A stretch of 23,085 nt of DNA from Nemertoderma westbladi (Eukaryota; Xenacoelomorpha; Nemertodermatida; Nemertodermatidae): contig JAUCBJ010001377.1 in NCBI GenBank assembly GCA_032718475.1, positions 1 to 23,085 on the forward strand. The letters are read 5' to 3'. Below the pieces are notes generated by a model that was given only the letters and a program-made list of their open reading frames with translations, had not been told where the DNA came from and did no database searches. Shown here in pieces: positions 9,597 through 18,321 of the stretch. The translations under genes and the position numbers were made by a program. The first letter of the stretch is position 1. The number at the start of each line of letters is the position of its first letter.

Positions 9597-9900
9597 TTAA
9601 CTTACCATGCCCATTATCTGCCGATGCTCGTGGGGCTTCTGCTGCCCCCCCCCCCCCCCTTTCCTCCGTCGTCGGGAGCCCCGGTTCACTTGAATCACCG
9701 CGCACATTTCCCGTCGACATCTGCGGAGCGTTTTCTGCCCCCCCCCCCCCCCCTCTCGTCATTAACTGGTTGCGGTGGGGTGCCCATAGCCCCCCCCCCC
9801 CCCCCCCACCAGTCACTTCTCACTTCGCCCCTTTCGCCTCTAACTGGTTGCGGTGGGGTGCCCGTAACCCCGATAACTCGATATCTCTATAACCCGTAAC
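9563..9900. repeat. Poly-C minisatellite next to the gag fragment
   Basis: C runs of 15 (9645-9659), 16 (9738-9753) and 18 (9790-9807) punctuate repeated blocks. CCTCTGTTGTCGGG at 9570 recurs as CCTCCGTCGTCGGG at 9663 (93-bp spacing), each followed by a related GTTCACTTRA stretch and a GC-rich end. TAACTGGTTGCGGTGGGGTG at 9763 recurs exactly at 9841 (78 bp). CCCGTAACCCCGATAACTC is then repeated around 9860-9910. On the minus strand one frame (9313-9816) translates the first pair as related peptides, LPTTEERGGGG and HPTTEDNRRA. Run lengths may be assembly-sensitive. Confidence 0.75.
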
Positions 9901-10410
9901 CCCGATAACTCTCCTCTGGCATCTTGCATCTTGTATTTACAATACAAATGTTTGTAATAAACAACCAAAAAATAATTACTAGAAAATATAATCACTAGAA
10001 AATATTGTGTAAATATCTGAGGTGATGTCGTCCTGTTGTCCACATCTGTGGACAAGGCCATAAATGAATTCAGGAATCGACATATTTTATTTTTTTCACA
10101 CCAATCCTATTGATATGTATGAAACAGTTACTCAGGTTGCAAGAAAACTTTTCAAAACGTAATTTGGATCAAATGAATAGAAACTATCTCTAATAGAAAC
10201 TTATTTCCAACGGGGTCCTTTATGTTACTTGGTTACAAATACAATATTACACTACGATTAACCTAAAACCGATATAAAACGTAATTACACTATATACATG
10301 TACAACTTTACCAAGAGCGTGACAATGCCCGACTCAACGATAAAGATGTAATGTACAGAACAATTTATTATAAAACGTAATTACAGTATAAATAGTAAAT
10401 AATTAATAAA

Positions 10411-13400
10411 CTAATAACTTACTGTAGGACTATTGTACCTATTTTTACATTGCACACGGAGGTGAGATTTAACTGCAGATTTAAAAGAATGTTGATTATC
10501 TAGATTTTTAATTTCATTAGGCAGAGCGTTCCAATTTTTAATGCTGTTAAAAAAGAAAGAGTTTAGAAAGAAAAGTTTACCTTAAAGTTAATATATACAC
10601 CACAACCCCCTGTTAGTCAGTATGTCGGTACATTCAATTATCAAAAAAGAAAGTATCAGATTCAAAGGATTTACAATTCGGGAGATAGAAGTTTGAAGCA
10701 CTAGCTCTGGTACTGTAAGAGTGTGTATCGCGTACTCTGTTGAATTTTTTTTTTACGTAATTGGGACATTTACCATTATACACTTTATGCACATGGTTAA
10801 GGCGTAGCTGCTTAACTCTACTATCTAAGTTAAGTAGTCCAGATTCAGAAAAGTCATCTAGAGTTAGGGGGTGCCTGGGTTTGTAGTCTTTAATAAATCG
10901 TACTACTTTATTCTGAGCTACTTGTAATTTACGTTTAAGCTGTTTGGTTAAGCCTTCATACCAAGAAGAGCATGCATAGTCCATGTGACACTGTATTAAA
11001 GAAGTGCGAAGTAACTTGCGGGAGTCGGTGTTTAAACTATTTTTATTTCTGTATAGAAACCTAAGCCTACTGTTAACTTTCGAGAAAATATTTTTTACTG
11101 TGCTTTCTCCTGATAAGCAGTTATCCAATGTGGCGCGTAAATATTAAACTTCCTTTTTCTATCTTATGTCCATTACTAGTGACTTCAAACTTAGTTACCT
11201 TTTTTAACTTTCTTTTGGAACCAAACAAAATACTTTCAGTCTTACCGTAGTGAATGGATAGCTTATTATCAACCAACCACTCATTACAGGATTCTAGAAC
11301 TGCACTTAACTTTTGGGAAATATGGATAGGATCTTTATGAGAGAAAATAAGAGCACTGTCGTTGGCATATAAAATGAGTTTAAAATCGGGATCTATACTA
11401 CTTATCATATCATTTACATAGCATACAAAAAGCAGAGGACCTAATATACTACCTTGCGGTACACCACAGGTAATCTCTTGTACAGTAGACTGCGATTTGC
11501 TAATGACTACAGTTTGACCTCTGTCTGACAGGTAGGACTTGAACTACTTACCAAGCAGAATTTCATGATGAACAGTATCGAAAGCGGTTTGTAGGTCCAA
11601 CATTACCATACCAGTATATAAACCCTTTGCGTTATTACATCTAATTGTATCAGTTAAGTTAATAAGGCAGGTGTCTGTAGAATATGATTTACGGAAACCG
11701 GACTGAAGTTCATAGATCAGATTTAGCCTACTAAGATGTGCCTCCAGCTGTAGAAAAACAGAACGTTCTAGAATTTTAGATACAATACTTAAGATACTAA
11801 CAGGTCTGTAATTACAGGGTTCTACTTTACTATTCTTTTTATACAGAGGAACAACCTTAGCTAATTTCAGTTCGTCTGGTACTACATTATCTACGATAGA
11901 GTAATTAATAATAAAAGTAATAGGCACTTTAAGTACTTCAGCACCATCCTTAAGAAAACGGGCAGGTATTAGGTCTAGACCGGTATTTTTTGAGGCTGAT
12001 AGGCTAAGTAGATTTTGAAAAACGAAATCCTCAAAAACGGGTTTTAAAAATAACTTTTCTGAATTTTGTAACTTTTCTAAATAAAAATTATTTAGAGTTT
12101 CGGACCCTATACTATATTTATTACTTGATAACGGTAATTTCTTAACTAAATTAGAGGCAACATTATTAATATAATTATTAAATAAATTACTAACTAGAGT
12201 ATGATCATGAATCAGCTCACCGTTATCTTGCAGAATAATATTCGATTTAGATTTAAGGTTTTTATAACCTAAAGATTTTAGGGTAGACCATAGACTTTTA
12301 GGATTATCTTTATTCTCACTTATTTTGTTGTACAAATATTCAGATTTAGCTTTTTTTATTTCCCGTTGGACAAGGTTTCTATATTTGCAGTAATTATTAT
12401 AATCAGCTAAAACACGGTATTTCCAAAATTTATACAAATAGTTATCTCTTTCTCTGATATTACTAAGAATACCCGAGGTCATCCAGGGCTCAGTGCGTTG
12501 TTTAAGACTAATTTCTTTAATTGGTGCTACAGTATTAAGTGCCTTTAGAAATATATCTTTAAAAACAGTGTACGCAAGGTTAATGTCAGCGGCCTTAAAA
12601 CAGGGTTCCCAGTCAGAATTAACTAACAAACTTAAAAAGTGTTCCTTGCTGTAATTTTTCATAGACCTAACTGTTACTGTTTTATGATCCCCGAAAAAAG
12701 ATTTTTGTGTCTTTCTTGTGCAAAAAACTATAAAATGATCGCTTAGACCTATCGGTTAAACCCCAGATTGAGAAATAATATCGGTATTATTACAAAGGAT
12801 GTGATCTAGTAAAGTAGAAGTTTTACTGGTAATTCTGGTAGAATCTCGAATAATTTGTTTTAAACCAAACAAATTTAAAATACTTTGGTACTGTTTACAG
12901 ATGGGGGATGCTTTGTGATGGTAACAGATATTAAAATCACCTAAGAAATATATTTCACAGTCTGACCTAAGATTACATAAAATTGTATTTTCAAAATTTT
13001 GAAAAAATCTGATTGTTTAGGGGGCCGAAATAAAGTACCGATTAAGATAGGTTTAGTTTTAGGAAGTAAAAGTTCAACCAGTAAAACTTCGTCACAAGTC
13101 TCTAAATCTTCCCTACGATTAAAAGCTAAATCACATCGAATGTAAGTACAGACACCACCACTGTGTCTGTCCCTATCCTTACGTAAAACTACGTAATTAT
13201 CAATATAAATTTCTCCATCAGAAACGCTATCATCGAGCCAAGTTTCAGAGATTGTTAAAACTGCTGGGTTGGATTTATTGATTAAAATACGAATTTCGGA
13301 AAGTTTGTGAAGCAGAGATCGTGCATTTAAATGCAAAAAAAGCAGACCTTTTTTCTTAAAAAATTTAAAAGTTTCACTCTCAGCATCACTTGGAGTTTGC

Positions 13401-13495
13401 AGAGGCTATGTGAGGAATGAATCGTCGGTATCTGATTCTAAAATTGTATCATGAAAGGGAAGTTCGGTAAAAATACAGCTGTTGCAGAGAAAACT
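10411..13495 (-). pseudogene. LINE C ORF2 remnant (zinc-finger end, endonuclease, RT)
   Basis: Reading down from 13495: SFLCNSCIFTELPF resembles the end of a PHD-like finger. A TAG at 13406-13408 follows, then KKKGLLFLHLNARSLL, the start of the endonuclease. A 1-base loss in a T run near 13002-13007 shifts the frame before EIYFLGDFN, and after LDHILCNN there is a TAA at 12756-12758 before PIGLSDHFI. The 372-codon frame (12662-11544) carries the linker and RT: AKVVPLYKKN, NYRPVSILSIVSKILE, QSGFRKSYSTD and motif A MVMLDLQTAFDTVHH. A TAG at 11544-11546 follows where a dozen codons appear deleted before FKSYLSDRGQ. Motif B (GVPQGSILGPLLF) is intact but motif C is YAND, losing the first catalytic aspartate. 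A shift near 11155 leads into the C-terminal frame 11128-10634. Confidence 0.85.
10560..10642. mobile_element. 83-bp insertion in LINE C with 11-bp flanking duplication
   Basis: AAAAAAGAAAG occurs at 10549-10559 and 10643-10653. Removing the 94 bp between equivalent points rejoins the LINE C frame exactly: SDTFFF continues as NSIKNWNALPNEIKNLDNQ, the normal C-terminal pattern of such LINEs. With the insert in place the frame stops at 10634. The insert is AT-rich apart from ACCACAACCCCCTG. It shows no terminal inverted repeats and no Pol III boxes, so its class is unknown. Confidence 0.7.
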
Positions 13496-13869
13496 TGGTT
13501 CAAGATTGTTTCAAGATTGTTTCAAATATAGAAAATATCTAAATATAAATATCTATATTTTGTATTCCATGGGTGACCGTGTATGATAAAGTGTCAAAAA
13601 TTTAACAAAAGTACCTTTGGGTATTAATTATGCACCTAAAATCAATACAACAATCCCATTTTTTGTGCGTGAAAAGTCTTGAAAAAATCATGTGGAAATT
13701 ATTAAATTTCCACTAATGTGTTTTATTAAATCGCTATAATTCTAATGTTTTTTCTGTTTATTCTAGAATATTAACAATTTTTTAGTTGAACCTATAAAAT
13801 CTTGTTTATTTATTAGGCGTAATAAATTTTCGAGAATTGAGTAAATAAAACATTGTAGCAGAGAAAACT
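13484..13869. mobile_element. Possible 362-bp insertion flanked by GCAGAGAAAACT repeats
   Basis: GCAGAGAAAACT lies at 13484-13495 and again at 13858-13869, and the preceding bases also match apart from one (TGTTGC against TGTAGC). The sequence between them is strongly AT-rich with no ORF. The left copy falls inside the LINE C frame (codons for SFLC on the minus strand). Continuing that frame beyond the right copy gives a region with CLSCC but also two stops, so the LINE may or may not resume there. Hence the insertion is plausible but unproven. Confidence 0.4.
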
Positions 13870-14308
13870 ACTCGAAATAGCATTAGCTTAGGTAACATTG
13901 GAAACTGAGTGGTTGCTAGGACAACAAGATAAACAAGTTGGAGTTCACCAACTTTCCGAATGTGCTGCTGTACTGCTGTACCTTATACCGTAGGCCTAAC
14001 TAATCTACTTTTATTTTAAACTCCGCCACCATCGTCGGGGGTTTAATAGACTCCGCCGCCATCATCCCAGGTCGCGATCGTTTCAGGGTTTCCATTTAAT
14101 AGACTCCGTCGCCTTCTTCCTGATCCGGGTTGCATAGATTCCTATGGCATCGTGTTTTTAATCAACGCCATAAATCTGGCACCGGTACGTCGATCACGAT
14201 TTCGGTCGTAACAGATTCCGTCAACAGGGTATAAAAATACAAGTGAGGGCAACAGATGATCCTGATCATCTCTGATAGTTGAAAGAAAACGGGATGTTAC
14301 CTCTCTGA
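13870..14308. other. No gene seen; short ACTCCGYCGCC repeats
   Basis: Three imperfect copies of a GC-rich word occur: AAACTCCGCCACCATCGTC near 14020, AGACTCCGCCGCCATCATCC near 14048 and AGACTCCGTCGCCTTCTTCC near 14102. The second and third are each preceded by TTTAATAG or TTTAATAGA. The spacing is uneven (about 30 and 54 bp). The region is richer in CG dinucleotides than its surroundings, but no reading frame or splice structure supports a gene. It ends where LINE A copy 3 begins. Confidence 0.45.
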
Positions 14309-16165
14309 CCACCAGCCGATCGCCTCAATGGTTGGAAGGCCCACTTTGAAAAGCTCCTCAATAATGACAGGGTATTGCCTGATAACTTTATAGAAGTAAA
14401 AGTGTCTGAGTCTGTACTCCCAGATATTCCCATTGGCGATATCTCCTTTGCAGAAGTGAAGGCTGCTGCAAAGAGCATTAAGACCAATCGTGCCTGTGGA
14501 GTAGATGGTGTTCCCCCTGAGGTCTTTAAAATACCTGAGTGTTTAAAGCTCATCTATCCCATCATAGTAGACATGTACCGAACAACAAGAGTCCCACAAG
14601 AAATGAAAACAAATAAGTTGGTGCCAGTTCCCAAGAAGGGCAACCTAACACTCTATGGTTCTTTCTGCGGAATCTCATTGATCTCGATTGCTGCAAAGCT
14701 ATACAATAGAATTCTATTAAATCGCATCAGGGATCCCATTGAGAGACTGCTCCGTGGAAATCAGAATGGGTTCCTTAAAGGTCGTGGGACTATGGAGCCC
14801 ATTTTGGCACTTAGAAGGATAATTGAATAGTTATCAAAAAAGAAAGACAGGCATCTGGCTGTAATCTTTGTTGACTTCTTCAAGGCCTTTGATTCAGTCT
14901 CACGCTCACGCATGTTCAGCATACTTTCATTATATGGGATTCCTGATGAAATTATTGCAGCAATCAGATCAGTATACGATGGTTCGACAACATTTGTGTC
15001 TACTGTTGACGGTGACACAGAACCCTTTGAAGTGTTATGGGGCGTCCTCCAGGGAGACACACTTGCACCATTCTTGTTCATAATTGTTGTTGACTATGTT
15101 CTACGCATGTCCTTAGATCATCATAATGATGATGGGATGATGATAACTCCACCTACTGGCTCCAGAAGTCGAGGAAATCCTGCAAAGTACCTAACTGATC
15201 TAGACTTTGCTGATGACTTAGGAGTACTTTCAGAATCACTAGAGGGAGGCCAACGGCTCCTCAGCTCATTAGAACATGCTGCTTCTAGTGTTGGTCTTTT
15301 TATTAACTCCAGAAAGACCAAAATTTTGACAGTTAACTTAGAAAGTCCTCAGCAAGTCTCTGATCGGATGAGCATAAGCTCAAAAGATGGTATGCTTGAG
15401 CATGTGGATGACTTCTGTTACCTGGGATTATCGATCCGGAAGTCAGGTGAGGACCTTCGAATACGTAAGGGAAAGGCATGGGCAGCCTTGAATAGGCTTT
15501 CCAGGATTTGGAAGTCACCGAGAATTAATCGGAAACTTAAGGTCCAATTATTTAGAGCAGCAGTAGTTCCAGTACTCCTCTATGGGAGTCCATGCTGGGC
15601 TCTAACTGCTGAGGACACCAAATCTCTGGATTATAACTTCAGGGATAATGACTGTAGAAAGGGTCTAATACCACGGTTAACGAAAACAGTTTCTATTTAT
15701 ATGGCCACGAACGGCATCATTTCGACTTCTTTCCCATTTAAATATAAATCTCTGGATGGCACATTCACAAGAATGCTACGCCGGGTTCATTGTGTCAAGT
15801 ACAATGCACACATCTCCAACGAGACACTATATAACATTGGAGGTGTCTCATTGGTTCCCCCAAGCTTGACACTAGAACATAATCGCCTCCGCTTTGCAGG
15901 ACATTGCTTTCGCTGTGAGGACCAGCCAGTGCATAATCGTGTACTTTGGCAGCCTCATGGAGTGAATAAGCATGGTGGACAGCCCATGACTTTCTTGAGA
16001 CGCATCTTAAAGGACACTGGCCTTGAAGATGTGGATGATCTAGTAAATGTCATGGGTGATAGGGAGTTGTGGCGGTGCAATTTTGTCGACAAGGCAGCAC
16101 AGCATTCTTATTATATATGTAAAATATATATAATGCAGCATGCCGATTATAGTAGTAGCCCGCTA
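14309..16165 (+). mobile_element. LINE family A, copy 3: RT to 3' end
   Basis: This is the best-preserved copy of family A. Homology to copy 2 starts at CCAGCCGATCGCC (about 14312), just before the RT, so the endonuclease is missing through 5' truncation. The element runs through RT and the C-terminal domain to a short tail with ATAGTAGTAGC at about 16148-16158, comparable to the AGTAGTAGTAATAG tail of copy 1. A 115-bp insert with an 11-bp duplication sits at 15631-15756. AT-rich bases at 16110-16133 replace the stop found in copy 1, so the frame runs on to 16168. Confidence 0.88.
15631..15745. mobile_element. 115-bp insertion in LINE A copy 3 with 11-bp target duplication
   Basis: AAATCTCTGGA is present at 15620-15630 and 15746-15756. 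Copy 1 has this word once (about 1863-1873) with its flanks joined, an empty-site control within the same window. Insert plus duplication is 126 bp, a multiple of three with no stop in the LINE frame. The insert begins TTATAACTTCAGGG and ends CCCATTTAAATAT. There are no inverted termini, no poly-A tail and no clear Pol III promoter, so its class is unknown. Confidence 0.82.
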
Positions 16166-16224
16166 TAAAGTTATAATTCATAAAGTCAAAAGATGGAACA
16201 TGGAACATAGGACATAATCACTTT

Positions 16225-16380
16225 TAGTTTATTATAGGTGTTATGGATGAATGAGTGGTTTCATATTATTATAACATTTTGTTGGGCACAGCTTTTGCAA
16301 AGTCGGCAATGACGTCCAGGTGGGATCGAACTGGTGACCTCCGAGTTGGAAGTCTGATGCTCTAACCATTCAGCTAGCGG
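16225..16380 (-). repeat. Left arm of the long inverted repeat
   Basis: This arm reads on the minus strand with A box at 16377-16367 and B-box-like AGTTCGATCCC at 16332-16322. It differs from the right arm mainly by substitutions (for example GATGC against GACGT after the A box), implying the arms have not been recently homogenised. Confidence 0.8.
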
Positions 16381-16757
16381 CTCAGGTAAAAGATAGACCT
16401 AGAAATACTATCTGATACCTTGTATGTCCGCAATTTACCTCCTCATGGCCTCCCATCTGTCAATACCATCGTATGCTGCTACTGTGCTCAACCCTACCTT
16501 ACTCGGCCGTCTTTATCCACTCGCTACAATGAAAGGGTAATGTATATTTACCACTAGCTGAATGGTTAGAACGTCAGACTTCCAACTCGGGGGTCACCAG
16601 TTCGACCCCACCTGGACGTCATTGCAGGCGTTGCAAAATCTGTGCCCAACAAAAAGTTATAATAATATGAAACCACTCATTCACCCATAACACCAATAAT
16701 AAACTATAAATATACCGGTCGCAATTCTCTATGGGTGTTACTGTCCTACCTAAATTA
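16226..16757. mobile_element. Inverted pair of tRNA-derived arms between 12-bp direct repeats
   Basis: ATAATCACTTTT lies at 16214-16225 and 16758-16769 and looks like a target-site duplication. Inside are two arms of 156 bp, 16225-16380 and 16551-16706, which are reverse complements at roughly 90% identity, separated by a ~170-bp loop. Each arm holds an A box TAGCTGAATGG and a B-box-like AGTTCGAYCCC oriented from the loop outward (right arm 16555-16565 and 16599-16609; left arm on the minus strand 16377-16367 and 16332-16322). Bases resembling a Gly-TCC anticodon loop (CTTCCAA) lie between them. This could be two SINEs in opposite orientation or a single foldback element built from a SINE. 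The transcript would form a very long hairpin. Confidence 0.7.
16551..16706 (+). repeat. Right arm of the long inverted repeat
   Basis: This arm reads on the plus strand with A box 16555-16565 and B-box-like AGTTCGACCCC at 16599-16609. The segment after the boxes, GCCCAACAAAAAGTTATAAT, matches the reverse complement of the left arm with few changes. Beyond 16706 the sequence to 16757 has no counterpart on the left side. Confidence 0.8.
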
Positions 16758-16917
16758 ATAATCACTTTTGGCTCATATCATGTGTCGTAACTTATGATTT
16801 ATGACATACACCTTCCCAATTTATGACTTACGACAGATGCCAACCCCATTATTAATAACATTCATGTCAAATAGATTTCTCAGTCTCAGAATCTATTACA
16901 TTTATTTTATACTACTA

Positions 16918-17349
16918 CTAGGTCGAGCGAACTCGGACAGTGGAAATGAGATCCTTCCAGGCTTCCCGATTCTCCATAGTTGTCGCAATTTCGTTTCTCC
17001 CAAGTTCAGTATCCCTTTCAAGTTGATCTATATATGTTATGGCAGGTCGTCCACGACTACGCTTTCCATGAGTTGGTTGCCAGAGAAGTAGATCTGGTAT
17101 GACCTCGTCTTTACTTCGCCAGCATTGCCCACTGAATCTTAATCTGCGTTCACGGAGGGTGGTTGATACAGGTGGTATTGTACCATAAAGCTCGGCTTTT
17201 GTCATGTGTTGTCTCCAGCTGATGTTTAGGGCTGCCCTTAGTAGTCTTGTGTAGCAACCATCAATTCGTTGTTCAAGTGATTTAGTCAGTGTCCAGGTCT
17301 CACCCCCGTATAAAAATACACTTTCCACTGTGGCTCGAAAGAAACACAT
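16918..17349 (-). pseudogene. LINE B C-terminal domain remnant
   Basis: CFFRATVESVFLYGGETWTLT is the RT-thumb-to-C-terminal join common in this group (compare LFRAAVVPVLLYGSPCWALT in LINE A). RRLRFSGQCWRSKDEVIPD, KRSRGRPAITYIDQL and ENREAWKDLI follow, with a stop at 16918-16920. It matches LINE A in layout (arginine-rich segment, HG-x-GQP or RGRP, then a tryptophan-containing end) but with low identity, so it is a distinct family of the same clade. Its frame differs from the endonuclease piece above. Confidence 0.82.
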
Positions 17350-17938
17350 TATTGTGTTTCGGGATGTCCTTAATAAGTCCAGTCAGTTCTTCATAAAACT
17401 TGACTGCTTGTTCTGGCTCTGATGCATTGGTTGGACTGTAGCAACATATAACTGTTGTCTTGGGATTCCCATCAAATGTTGCGATCATAACCCTGGAATT
17501 TATAGATTCGATGTTGTTTAGGGTCTTAAGTGCAAATGAGCTTAGCAGAATTCCTACTCCACCAATTGATGCATTGGCCGAGTTTCTTACTGCTGAGCTT
17601 GTTACTAACGTCCATCCATTTCCAATGTCATTGTACTTCATGGCAGTGTCTTCATGACAAATCCGATGTTCTTGGATGCAGATGATGTCGATGTTATATT
17701 CCATTGCCAGAGCGACCATGTCACCCTGTTTGCTCTGTGCTTTCAACGTGCGTGCGTTCATTGTAGCAATCTTTAGTGTCTTTTTACATTTCAACAGGTT
17801 GGTTCTTCTTTCTTCTCTGTCTTCTGTTCCAGTAGCCAATTTATCGACCCCAGCCTGGTGTACCACTGAGGGACGCGGTCCTTGTTGACCCGGGCGACGA
17901 CCGAGCCGGTATTTCTCCTGGAGGGTTCTCATACTCAT
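17300..17938 (-). pseudogene. LINE B AP endonuclease remnant
   Basis: The frame opens with ATG at 17938. Residues about 53-130 show KIATMNARTLKAQSKQGDM, IICIQEHRICHED and ASIGGVGILLS, which are the N, E and GGxG elements of APE-type endonucleases. VICCYSPTNASEPEQAVKFY and LIKDIPKHN follow, and the frame then leaves the domain just before the expected GDFN block. The remaining SSHSGKCIFIRG is the wrong frame of the C-terminal domain. Upstream, a related frame (18077-17841) overlaps and carries RRKVINQR twice at DNA level through a 24-bp repeat, so the real start may lie further up with a frameshift. Confidence 0.8.
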
Positions 17939-18003
17939 ATCTTTCAGTTGCGGGAGTAAACCGCTTGTGGTCGCAACTCCTACAAGCGTCTTCGCAGTAG
18001 GTC

Positions 18004-18070
18004 GCCGTTGGTTGATTACCTTCCGCCGACCTTGTCAGCATGTCTAGCCGTTGGTTGATTACCTTCCGCC
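18004..18070. repeat. 24-bp direct repeat in LINE B leader
   Basis: A 24-bp unit starting GCCGTTGGTTGATTACC occurs at 18004-18027 and 18047-18070, 43 bp apart and identical. It lies where the LINE B leader meets the coding start, and both translate as RRKVINQR on the minus strand in different frames. It is a local duplication, not a CRISPR: there are only two units. Confidence 0.85.
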
Positions 18071-18272
18071 TATCCATGGCCTACAGCCCTGCTGCCGACT
18101 GTAGGGGTCCTTTTGTTACACCCTGAACCAAGTGTGCCTCCTGGGTTAGGTTACCTAACACTGGTAGAGGAGCATCCAGTATAGACAGGGCGGGGCTTGT
18201 ATCATCTCTAATGCAGATGCGTATCAAGCCTTTGCCTTCAATGGTGCCCTAGGCGCTATAGCCCTCAATGAC

Positions 18273-18321
18273 TTATTTAGTTGACGGGGCTGAACCAACC
18301 CACTCTTGATCAACTAAATAA
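18273..18321 (-). repeat. 12-bp perfect stem-loop in LINE B leader
   Basis: TTATTTAGTTGA (18273-18284) and TCAACTAAATAA (18310-18321) are perfect inverted copies with a 25-base loop. The hairpin lies about 105-150 bases from the 5' end of LINE B RNA. Structured 5' leaders are known in some LINE clades; any function here is inference. Confidence 0.6.

Larger units (their letters stand above)
10079..13495 (-). mobile_element. LINE family C (CR1/L2-like non-LTR retrotransposon), degraded
   Basis: This is a minus-strand element. A zinc-finger-like tail (about 13495-13440) is followed by AP endonuclease (about 13380-12700), RT (about 12100-11120) and a C-terminal region ending at the TAG at 10411-10413. 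About 330 bp of 3' UTR then run to an A-rich end (GTGTGAAAAAAATAAAATAT) near 10079. The order and motifs are those of CR1/L2-type LINEs. The 5' part is missing, although homology might continue beyond a 362-bp interruption (13496-13857). The copy carries stops, two or more frameshifts, a small deletion and an 83-bp insertion, so it is immobile. No target-site duplication was identified. Confidence 0.87.
14309..16168 (+). pseudogene. LINE A copy 3 reverse transcriptase and C-terminal domain, one internal stop
   Basis: One frame is open from 14309 to 16168 apart from a TAG at 14828-14830, where copy 2 has a glutamate codon (IIEELS). The motifs in order are RLNGWKAHFEKLLNND; GVDGVPPEVFK; NKLVPVPKKGNLTLYGSFCG, a fingers block with YRGIS altered to FCGIS; NQNGFLKGRGT; motif A AVIFVDFFKAFDSVS; motif B LQGDTLAPFLF; and motif C FADD, intact at 15206-15217. 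The thumb follows with FCYLGLSI and LLYGSPCWALT, then the C-terminal arginine-rich region with RLRFAGHCFRCED and ELWRCNFVD. Catalytic aspartates are retained, unlike copies 2 and LINE C. A 42-codon insertion after TKSLD does not break the frame. The clade is probably RTE-like or related, but I cannot fix it. Confidence 0.87.

Noticed and set aside
10016-10052. Near-palindrome TGTCCACATCTGTGGACA as a regulatory site
   Set aside because: Short, isolated and next to no gene. Chance inverted words of this size are expected in a window this long.
4690-15600. Three LINE A copies as one element broken by insertions
   Set aside because: Copies 2 and 3 overlap in sequence content and have opposite orientation, and copy 1 overlaps copy 3. 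They are independent copies.
18004-18070. CRISPR-like 24-bp repeat
   Set aside because: Only two units, in a LINE leader of an animal genome, and the unit is partly coding. A local duplication explains it.
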